Below are positions 51,101 through 62,400 of a DNA stretch of 64,000 nt, piece by piece. Source of the DNA: Calliopsis andreniformis. Its lineage: Eukaryota > Arthropoda > Insecta > Hymenoptera > Andrenidae. The notes below the pieces were generated by a model that made no database searches, was not told where the DNA came from, and saw only the letters and a list, made by a program, of their open reading frames with translations. Numbering within the stretch: the first letter of the stretch is position 1; the number at the start of each line of letters is the position of its first letter. The translations under genes and the position numbers were made by a program. The stretch covers positions 1,364,001 through 1,428,000 of the forward strand of contig NW_027480532.1 of assembly GCF_051401765.1 (NCBI RefSeq), given 5' to 3'.

Positions 51101-52600
51101 CAATCCTCAATCCTCAGTCCCCAAACCTCAATCCTCAATCATCAATCATCAAAACTCAATCTTCAATCCTCTATCCTCAATACTCAATCCTCAATCCTCA
51201 ATCCTCAATCGTCAGTCTTCAATCCTCAGAACTCAATCTTCAATCCTCAATCCTCAATCCTCAATCTTCAACCCTCATTCCTCAATCCTCAATCCTCAAT
51301 CCTCAATCCTCAGCCCTCATCCTCTATCCTCAATCCTCAACCCTCAATCCTCAATCTTCAATACTCGATACTCAATCTTTAATCCTCAATCCTCAGTCCT
51401 CAAACCTCAATTCTGAGTCCTCAGTCCTGAATCCTCAATCTTCGGCCCTCAGTCCTCAACAATCAGTTGTCAATCCTCAATCCTCAATAGAATATTCTCA
51501 ATCCACAGTTTTCAATACTCAATACTCAATCAGCAGTCTTCAAACCTCTATCCACAAACATCAATTCTCATCACTGAACCCTCAACACTCAGTCCTCAAT
51601 GTTCAAGCCTCAATCCTCAATCCTCAATCCTCATTCGTCAATCTTCAATCCTCAATACTCAATCTTCGATCCTCAATCCTCAATCCTCAATACTCAATCC
51701 TCAATCCTCATTCGTGAATCTTCAATCCTCAATACTCAATCTTCGATCCTCAATCCTCAATCCTCAATACTCAATCCTCAATCCTCAATTTTCTATACTC
51801 ATTCTTCACTCCTCAATACCCAATACTCAATCTTCAATCTTCAATCCTCAATCCTCAATCCTCAATCCTCATTCTTCAATCCTCAATACCCAATCCTCAA
51901 TCTTCAATCCTCAATCCTCAATCCTCAATCCTCAATCCTCAATCCTCAATTTTCAATCCTCATTCTTCAATCCTCAATACCCAATACCCAATCTTCAATC
52001 TTCAATCCTCAATCCTCAATCCTCAATTCTCAATCCTCTATCCCCAGTCCTCAGTCCTCAAACCTCAATCCTCAACCCTCAGCCCTCATTGTCAATCCTC
52101 AATCTTCAATCCTCAATCCTCAATCTTCAATGCTCAATACTCAATCTTCAGTCCTCAACCTTCAATCCTCAATCCTCAGTCCTCAATACTCAATCTTCAA
52201 TCCTGGATCCTCAATCCTCAATCCTCAATCCTCAATCCTCGATCCTCTATCTTCAATCCTCAGTCCCAAATCCTCAATCTTCAATCCTCAATCCTCAGCC
52301 CTCAATGTTCAATCCTCATTACTCAATCTTCAATCCTCAATTCTCAATCCTCAATCCTCAATCCTCATTCTTCAATCCTCAATACACAATCCTCGATCCT
52401 CAATCCTCAATCCTCAATCCTCAATTCTCAATCCGCAATCCTCAATCCTCAGACCTAAAACATCAATACTCAACCCTCAGTCCTCGTCCTCAATCCACAA
52501 ACCTCAATCCTCAATCCTCAGTCTTCAATCCTCAATCCTCAATCTTCAATCCTCAATCCTCAATCCTCAATCCTCAATCCTCAATCCTCAATCTTCAATC
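47894..52600. repeat. 4.71-kb higher-order repeat, copy 2
   Basis: Starts where the sequence reads CAATCCTCAATGTTC followed by CCGCTATAC (about 47907, equal to 43200 plus 4707). TAGAATA blocks are at 48458, 50706 and 51488. Apart from one extra G at 48137 it keeps the normal 7/6-base spacing. It shares CATCACTGAACCC with copy 1 (46865 and 51571), where all other copies have CATCACTCAACCC, so the two are sisters. Confidence 0.87.
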
Positions 52601-52841
52601 CTCAATCCTCAATCCTCAATCCTCAATCTTCAATCCTCAATACTCAATCTGCAATCCTCAATCCTCAATCCTCAATCCTCAATCCTCATTCTTCAATCCT
52701 CAATACCGAATCCTCAATCTTCAATCCTCAATCCTCAATCCTCAACCCTCATCCCTCAATCCTCAATGTTCAATCCTCAATTCCCAATCCTCAATCTTCA
52801 ATCCTCAATCCTCAATCCTCAATCCTCAAACCTCAATCCTC
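52527..52841. repeat. 315-base tandem duplication, copy 1
   Basis: Exactly 45 heptamers. TACCGAATCC near 52704 recurs at 53019, and GTTCAATCCTCAATTCCC at 52768 recurs at 53083. The related locus at about 32.26-32.53 kb has only one copy, so the duplication is private to this position. Confidence 0.85.
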
Positions 52842-54950
52842 AATCCTCAATCCTCAATCTTCAATCCTCAATCCTCAATCCTCAATCCTCAATCCTCAAT
52901 CCTCAATCTTCAATCCTCAATCCTCAATCCTCAATCCTCAATCTTCAATCCTCAATACTCAATCTGCAATCCTCAATCCTCAATCCTCAATCCTCAATCC
53001 TCATTCTTCAATCCTCAATACCGAATCCTCAATCTTCAATCCTCAATCCTCAATCCTCAACCCTCATCCCTCAATCCTCAATGTTCAATCCTCAATTCCC
53101 AATCCTCAATCTTCAATCCTCAATCCTCAATCCTCAATCCTCAAACCTCAATCCTCAGTCCTGAAACCTCAATCCTGAATCCTCAATCCTGAATCCTCAA
53201 CCTTCAGCCCTGAGTCCTCAACGGTCAGTTGTCAATCCTCAATCCTCAATAGAATATCCTCAATTCACAGTTTTCAATACTCAATTCTCAATCTGCAATC
53301 TTCAGATCTCTATCCACAAACATCAATTCTCATCACTCAACCCTCAATACTCAGTCCCTAATCCTCAATCTTCAAACCTCAACCCTCAATCCTCAATACT
53401 CAATCATCAATCCTCAATCCTCAATCCTCAATCCTCAATCCTCAACCGTCAATCTTCAATCCTCAGACCTCAAACATCAACACTCAACCCTCAGTCCTCG
53501 CCCTCAATCCACAACCCTCAATCCTCAACCCTCAACCATCAATCCTCAATACTCAACCATCAATCCTCAATTCTCAATACTCAATAGCATATCCTGAATT
53601 CTCATGGTTCAATACTCAACCCACAATATTCAATATTCAAACCTCAATCCTCAAACATCTATTCTCAACACTCAATCCCCAACACTCAGTCCTCTCTCTT
53701 CAATCCTCCATCCTCTACCCTCAATCCTCAAGCGTCAATCCTCAATCCTCAATACACAACCCTCTATCCTCAGTCCTCAAACCTCAATCCCGAATCCTCA
53801 ATCCTGAATCCTCAATCTTCAGCCCTCAGTCCTCAACAATCAATTGTCAATCCTCAATCCTCAATAGAATATCCTCAATTCACAGTTTTCAATACTCAAT
53901 CCCCATTCTTCAGTCTTCAAACCTCAATCCACAAACATCAATTCCCATCACTCAACCCTCAACACTCAGTCCTCAATCATCAATCCTCAATCCTCATTCT
54001 TCAATCCTCAATACCCAATACTCAATCTTCAATCTTCAATCCTCAATCCTCAATCCTCAATTCTCAATCCTCAATCCTCAATCCTCAATCCTCAATCTTC
54101 AATCCTCAATGCTCAATCTTCAATCCTCATTCCTCAATCCCGAATCCTCAATCCTCATTCTTCAATCCTCAGTACCAAATCCTCAACCTTCAATCCTCAA
54201 TCCTCAATCCTCAATTCTCAATCCTCAATCCTCGATCCTCAGACCTCAAACATCAATACTCAACCCTCAGTCCTCGTCCTCAATCCACAACACTCAATCC
54301 TCAATCCTCAATCTTCAATCATCAATATACAATCTTCAGTCCTCAATCCTCAATACTCAATCCTCAAACCTCAATCCTCCATGTTCAATCCGCGATACCC
54401 AATCCTCAATGTTCAGTCCTCAATCCTCAATCCTCAATCCTCAATCCTCAATCCTCAATCCTCAATCCTCAATCCTCAGTCCCCAAACCTCAATCCTCAA
54501 TTTTCAATCCCCAATACTCAGTCTTCAATCATCGATCCTCAATACTCAATCCTCAATCGTCAATCCTCAATCCTCAATCCTCATTCTTCAATCCTCAATA
54601 CCCAATCCTCAATCCTCAATCTTTAATCCTCAATCCTCAATCCTCAATTCTAAATCCTCAATCCTCAGTCCTCAGTCCTCAAACCTCAATCCTCAACCCT
54701 CATCCCTCATCCTCAATCCTCAATCTTCAATCCTCAATACTGAATCCTCAATACTCAATCTTCAACCCTCAATCCTCAATTCTTAATCGTCAATCCTCAA
54801 TCCTCAATCCTCAATCCTCAATCCTCAATCCTCAATCGTCAGTCTTCAATCCTCAATACTCAATCTCCAATCCTCAATCCTCAATCCCCAATCCTCAATC
54901 CTCAATCCTCAACCCTCAATCCTCAATCCTCAGTCCCCAAACCTCAATCC
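52842..54950. repeat. 5.1-kb block, truncated copy B, beginning with the second 315-base copy
   Basis: Colinear with 32461-34338 at offset 20612 and with 57317-59184 at offset 4234 (TAGCATA 32973/53585/57819). The 4234-base spacing contains eight 6-base units, giving 598 x 7 + 8 x 6. At about 54950 copies A and C read CCTCATGCTTC, while this copy reads CCTCAATCTTC and switches to the 50.2-kb block. Bases 52842-53156 are the second 315-base copy. Confidence 0.85.
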
Positions 54951-57306
54951 TCAATCTTCAATCCTCAATACTCAATCTTCAATCCTCAATCCTCAATCCT
55001 CAATCCTCAATCCTCATTCTTCAATCCTCAATACACAATCCTCAATCCTCAATCCTCAATCCTCAATCCTCAATTCTCAATCCGCAATCCTCAATCCTCA
55101 GACCTCAAACATCAATACTCAACCCTCAGTCCTCGTCCTCAATCCACAACCCTCAATCCTCAATCCTCAGTCCTCAATCCTCAATCCTCAATCTTCAATC
55201 CTCAATACTCAATCTTCAATCCTCAATCCTCAGTCCTCAAACCTCAATTCTGTATCCTCAATCCTCAATTTTCAATCCTCATTCTTCAATCCTCAATACC
55301 CAGTACTCAATCTTCAATCCTCAATCCTCAATGTTCAATCCTCAATACCCAATCCTCAATCTTCAATCCTCAATCCTCAATTCTCAATCCTCAAACCTCA
55401 ATCCTCAGTCCTCAAACCTCAATCCTGAATCCTCAATCCTGCATCCTCAACCTTCAGCCCTGAGTCCTCAACGATCAGTTGTCAATCCTCAATCCTCAAT
55501 AGAATATCCTCAATTCACAGTTTTCAATACTCAATACTCAACCTGCAATCTTCAGATCTCTATCCACAAACATCAATTCTCATCGCTCAACCCTCAATAC
55601 TCAGTCCCTAATCCTCAATCTTCAAACCTCAACCCTCAATCCTCAATCCTCAATCATCAATCCTCAATCCTCAATCCTCAATCCTCAATCCTCAACCGTC
55701 AATCTTCAATCCTCAGACCTCAAACATCAACTCTCAACCCTCAGTCCTCGCCCTCAATCCACAACCATCAATCCTCAACGCTCAACCATAAATCCTCAAT
55801 ACTCAACCCTCAACCTTCAATCCTCAATACTCAATCTTCAATCCTCAATCCTCAATCCTCAATCCTCAATCGTCAATCCTCATTCTTCAATCCTCAATCC
55901 TCAATCCTCAGTCCCCAAACCTCAATCCTCAATCATCAATCATCAAAACTCAATCTTCAATCCTCTATCCTCAATACTCAATCCTCAATCCTCAATCCTC
56001 AATCGTCAGTCTTCAATCCTCAGAACTCAATCTTCAATCCTCAATCCTCAATCCTCAATCTTCAACCCTCATTCCTCAATCCTCAATCCTCAATCCTCAA
56101 TCCTCAGCCCTCATCCTCTATCCTCAATCCTCAACCCTCAATCCTCAATCTTCAATACTCGATACTCAATCTTTAATCCTCAATCCTCAGTCCTCAAACC
56201 TCAATTCTGAGTCCTCAGTCCTGAATCCTCAATCTTCGGCCCTCAGTCCTCAACAATCAGTTGTCAATCCTCAATCCTCAATAGAATATTCTCAATCCAC
56301 AGTTTTCAATACTCAATACTCAATCAGCAGTCTTCAAACCTCTATCCACAAACATCAATTCTCATCACTCAACCCTCAACACTCAGTCCTCAATGTTCAA
56401 GCCTCAATCCTCAATCCTCAATCCTCATTCGTCAATCTTCAATCCTCAATACTCAATCTTCGATCCTCAATCCTCAATCCTCAATACTCAATCCTCAATC
56501 CTCATTCGTGAATCTTCAATCCTCAATACTCAATCTTCGATCCTCAATCCTCAATCCTCAATACTCAATCCTCAATCCTCAATTTTCTATACTCATTCTT
56601 CACTCCTCAATACCCAATACTCAATCTTCAATCTTCAATCCTCAATCCTCAATCCTCAATCCTCATTCTTCAATCCTCAATACCCAATCCTCAATCTTCA
56701 ATCCTCAATCCTCAATCCTCAATCCTCAATCCTCAATCCTCAATTTTCAATCCTCATTCTTCAATCCTCAATACCCAATACCCAATCTTCAATCTTCAAT
56801 CCTCAATCCTCAATCCTCAATTCTCAATCCTCTATCCCCAGTCCTCAGTCCTCAAACCTCAATCCTCAACCCTCAGCCCTCATTGTCAATCCTCAATCTT
56901 CAATCCTCAATCCTCAATCTTCAATGCTCAATACTCAATCTTCAGTCCTCAACCTTCAATCCTCAATCCTCAGTCCTCAATACTCAATCTTCAATCCTGG
57001 ATCCTCAATCCTCAATCCTCAATCCTCAATCCTCGATCCTCTATCTTCAATCCTCAGTCCCAAATCCTCAATCTTCAATCCTCAATCCTCAGCCCTCAAT
57101 GTTCAATCCTCATTACTCAATCTTCAATCCTCAATTCTCAATCCTCAATCCTCAATCCTCATTCTTCAATCCTCAATACACAATCCTCGATCCTCAATCC
57201 TCAATCCTCAATCCTCAATTCTCAATCCGCAATCCTCAATCCTCAGACCTCAAACATCAATACTCAACCCTCAGTCCTCGTCCTCAATCCACAAACCTCA
57301 ATCCTC
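54951..57306. repeat. Third copy of the 50.2-52.5 kb block
   Basis: Offset 4794 from 50.2 kb throughout (TAGAATA 50706/55500 and 51488/56282). It ends at CAATCCTCAATGTTC near 57312, where the 5.1-kb block, copy C, begins. It has CATCACTCAACCC, unlike its sister copies at 46865 and 51571. No gene is visible. Confidence 0.85.
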
Positions 57307-60300
57307 AATCCTCAATGTTCAATCCTCAATTCCCAATCCTCAATCTTCAATCCTCAATCCTCAATCCTCAATCCTCAAACCTCAATCCTCAGTCCTGAAA
57401 CCTCAATCCTGAATCCTCAATCCTGAATCCTCAACCTTCAGCCCTGAGTCCTCAACGGTCAGTTGTCAATCCTCAATCCTCAATAGAATATCCTCAATTC
57501 ACAGTTTTCAATACTCAATTCTCAATCTGCAATCTTCAGATCTCTATCCACAAACATCAATTCTCATCACTCAACCCTCAATACTCAGTCCCTAATCCTC
57601 AATCTTCAAACCTCAACCCTCAATCCTCAATACTCAATCATCAATCCTCAATCCTCAATCCTCAATCCTCAATCCTCAACCGTCAATCTTCAATCCTCAG
57701 ACCTCAAACATCAACACTCAACCCTCAGTCCTCGCCCTCAATCCACAACCCTCAATCCTCAACCCTCAACCATCAATCCTCAATACTCAACCATCAATCC
57801 TCAATTCTCAATACTCAATAGCATATCCTGAATTCTCATGGTTCAATACTCAACCCACAATATTCAATATTCAAACCTCAATCCTCAAACATCTATTCTC
57901 AACACTCAATCCCCAACACTCAGTCCTCTCTCTTCAATCCTCCATCCTCTACCCTCAATCCTCAAGCGTCAATCCTCAATCCTCAATACACAACCCTCTA
58001 TCCTCAGTCCTCAAACCTCAATCCCGAATCCTCAATCCTGAATCCTCAATCTTCAGCCCTCAGTCCTCAACAATCAATTGTCAATCCTCAATCCTCAATA
58101 GAATATCCTCAATTCACAGTTTTCAATACTCAATCCCCATTCTTCAGTCTTCAAACCTCAATCCACAAACATCAATTCCCATCACTCAACCCTCAACACT
58201 CAGTCCTCAATCATCAATCCTCAATCCTCATTCTTCAATCCTCAATACCCAATACTCAATCTTCAATCTTCAATCCTCAATCCTCAATCCTCAATTCTCA
58301 ATCCTCAATCCTCAATCCTCAATCCTCAATCTTCAATCCTCAATGCTCAATCTTCAATCCTCATTCCTCAATCCCGAATCCTCAATCCTCATTCTTCAAT
58401 CCTCAGTACCAAATCCTCAACCTTCAATCCTCAATCCTCAATCCTCAATTCTCAATCCTCAATCCTCGATCCTCAGACCTCAAACATCAATACTCAACCC
58501 TCAGTCCTCGTCCTCAATCCACAACACTCAATCCTCAATCCTCAATCTTCAATCATCAATATACAATCTTCAGTCCTCAATCCTCAATACTCAATCCTCA
58601 AACCTCAATCCTCCATGTTCAATCCGCGATACCCAATCCTCAATGTTCAGTCCTCAATCCTCAATCCTCAATCCTCAATCCTCAATCCTCAATCCTCAAT
58701 CCTCAATCCTCAGTCCCCAAACCTCAATCCTCAATTTTCAATCCCCAATACTCAGTCTTCAATCATCGATCCTCAATACTCAATCCTCAATCGTCAATCC
58801 TCAATCCTCAATCCTCATTCTTCAATCCTCAATACCCAATCCTCAATCCTCAATCTTTAATCCTCAATCCTCAATCCTCAATTCTAAATCCTCAATCCTC
58901 AGTCCTCAGTCCTCAAACCTCAATCCTCAACCCTCATCCCTCATCCTCAATCCTCAATCTTCAATCCTCAATACTGAATCCTCAATACTCAATCTTCAAC
59001 CCTCAATACTCAATTCTTAATCGTCAATCCTCAATCCTCAATCCTCAATCCTCAATCCTCAATCCTCAATCGTCAGTCTTCAATCCTCAATACTCAATCT
59101 CCAATCCTCAATCCTCAATCCCCAATCCTCAATCCTCAATCCTCAACCCTCAATCCTCAATCCTCAGTCCCCAAACCTCAATCCTCATGCTTCAATCCTC
59201 AATACTCAGTCCTCAATCCTCGATCCTCAATTCTCAATCCTCAATCCTCAATCCTCAATCGCCAGTCTTCAATCCTCAATACTCAATCTTCAATCCTCAA
59301 TCCTCAACCCTCAATCTTCAATCCTCAATCCTCATTCTTCAATCCTCAATACCCAATCCTCAATCTTCAATCCTCAATCCTCAACCCTCAATTCTCAATC
59401 CTCCATTCTCAGTCCTCAGTCCTCAAACCTCAATCCTCAACTCTCAGTCCTCAGTCCTCAAACATCAATCCTCAACCCCCATCCCTCATCCTAAATCCTC
59501 AATCCTCATTCTCCAATCCTCAATCCTCAATCCTCAATACTCAATCTTCAATACTCAATTCTCAATCGTCAGTCTTCAATCCTCAATACTCAATCTTCAA
59601 TCCTCAATCCTCAATCCGCAATCCTCAATCTTCAATCCTCAATCCTCAATCCTCAATCCTCAATCCTCAATCTTCAATCCTCAATACTCAATCTTCAATC
59701 ATCAATCCTCAATCCTCAATCCTCAATCCTCAATCCTCAATCCTCATTCTTCAATCCTCAATACCCAATCCTCAATCCTCAATCTTCAATCCTCAATCCT
59801 CATTCCTCGATACTTAATCTTCAATCCTCAATCCTCAATTCTCAATCCTCAATCCTCAATCCTCAATCCTCAATCGTCAATCCTCAATCCTCAATACTCA
59901 ATTGTCAGTCTTCAATCCTCAATACTTAATCTTCAATCCTCAATCCTCAATCCTCAATCCTCAATCCTCATTCATCAATCCTCAATACCCAATCCTCAAT
60001 CTTCAATCCTCAATCCTCAATCCTCAATCCTCAATAGTCAATCTTCAATCCTCAACCCTCAATCCTCAATCCTCAGTCTTCAATCCTCAATACTCAATCT
60101 TCAATCCTCAATCCTCAGTCCTCAAACCTCAGTTCTGAATCCTTAACCCTGAATCCTTAATCCTCGGCCCTCAGTCCTCAACAATCAGTCGTCTATCCTC
60201 AATCCTCAATAGAATATCCACAATTCACAGCTTTCAATACTCAATACTCAATCTGCAGTCTTCAAACCTCTATCCACAAACGTCAATTCTCATCACTCAA

Positions 60301-62400
60301 CCCTCAACACTCAGTCCTCAATGTTCAATCCTCAATCCTCAATCCTCAATCCTCAATCGTCAATCTTCAATCCTCAATACTCAATCTTCAATCCTCAATC
60401 CTCAATCCTCAATCCTCAATCCTCAATCCTCATTCTTCAATCCTGAATACCCAATCCTCAATCTTCAATCCTCAATCCTCAATCCACAATTCTCAATCTT
60501 CAATCCTCAATCCTCAATCCTCATTCATCAATCCTCAATACCCAATCCTCAATCCTCAATCGTCGGTCTTCAATCCTCAATACTCAATCTTCAATCCTCA
60601 ATCCTCAATCCTCAATCCTCAATCCTCAATCCTCATTCTTCAATCCTCAATACCCAATCCTCAATCCTCGATATATAATCCTCAATCCTGAATCCTCAAT
60701 TCTCAATCCTCAGTCCTCAGTCCTCAGTCCTCAAACCTCAATCCTCAACCCTCATTCCTCATCCTCAATCCTCAATCCTCAATCTTCAATCCTCTATCCT
60801 CAATCCTCAATACTTAATCTTCAACCCTCAAACCTCAATTCTCAATCCTCAATCCTCAATCCTCAATCCTCAATCCTCAATCCTCAATCCTCAATTGTCA
60901 GTCTTCAATCCTCAATACTTAATCTTCAATCCTCAATCCTCAATCCTCAATCCTCAATCCTCAATTCTCAATCCTCAGTCCTCAGTCCTCAGTCCTCCAA
61001 GCTCAATCCTCAACCCTCATTCCTCATCCTCAATCCTCAATCCTCAATCCTGAATCCTGAATCCTCAATCCTCAATCTTCAATCCTCAGTACTCAATCTG
61101 CAATCCTCAATCCTCAATCCTCAATCCTCAATCCTCATTCTTCAATCCTCAATACCGAATCCTCAATCTTCAATCCCCAATCCTCAATCCTCAATCCTCA
61201 TCCCTCAATCCTCAATGTTCAAACTTCAATCCTCAGTCCCAAATCCTCAATCTTCACTCCTCAATACTCAACCCTCAATCTTCAATCCTCAATACTCAAT
61301 CTTCAATCCTCAATCATCAATCCTCAATCCTCAATCCTCAATCCTCATTCTTCAATCCTCAATACCCAATCCTCAATCTTCAATCCTCAATCCTCAGTCC
61401 TCAATTCTCAATCCTCAATCCTCAATCCTCGGACCTCAAACACCAATACTCAACCCTCAGTACTCGTCCTCAATCCACAGCCCTCAATCCCCAATCCTCA
61501 ATCTTCAATCATCAATATTCAATCTTCAATCCTCAATCCTCAATCCTCAATCCTCAACCCTCAATGATCAATCCGCAATACCCAATCCTCAATCTTCAAT
61601 CCTCAATCCTCAATCCTCAATCCTCATTCCTCAATCCTCAATCCTCAGACCTCAGACCTCAATCTTGAATCCTGAATCCTCAATCTTCAGCCCTCAGTCC
61701 TCAACAATCAGTTATCAATCCCCAATCCTCAATAGAATATCCTCAATTCACAGTTTTCGATACCCAATACTCAACCTGCAATCTTCAAATCTGTATCCAC
61801 AAACATCAATTCTCATCACTCAACCCTCAACACTCAGTCCCCAATCCACAACACTCAATCCTCAATCCTCAATCTTCAATCATCAATATACAACCTTCAG
61901 TCCTCAATCCTCAATACTCAATCCTCAATCCTCAATCCTCAATGTTCAATCCGCGATACCCAATCCTCAATGTTCAATCCTCAATCCTCAATCCTCAATC
62001 CTCAATCCTCAATCCTCAATCCTCAATCTTCAATCCTCAATACTCAATCTTCAATCCTCAATCCTCAATCATCAATCCTCAATCCTGAATCCTCAATCCT
62101 CAATCTTCAATCCTCAATACTCAATCTGCAATCCTCAATCCTCAATCCTCAATCCTCATTCTTCAATCCTCAATGCCCAATCCTCAATCTTCAACCCTCA
62201 ATCCTCAATCCACAATTCTCAATCCTCAATCCTCAATCCTCAGACCTGAAACATCAATACACAACCCTCAGCCCTTGTCCTCAATCTTCAATCATCAATA
62301 TTCAATCTTCAATCCTGAATCCTCAATCCTCAAACCTCAATCCTCAACCCTCAATGCTCAATCCTCAATCCTCAATCCTCAATACCAAATCCTCAATCTT
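57307..62400. repeat. 5.1-kb block, copy C
   Basis: Second full-length copy of 32461-37560 at offset 24846. Private changes include TCCTGAATACCC near 60443 and CAGACCTGAAACATC near 62243. Copy A has the private CCTCCATCC near 37490 where this copy has CCTCAATCC. Both full copies end in the CAATACCAAATCC context and then diverge. Confidence 0.87.
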
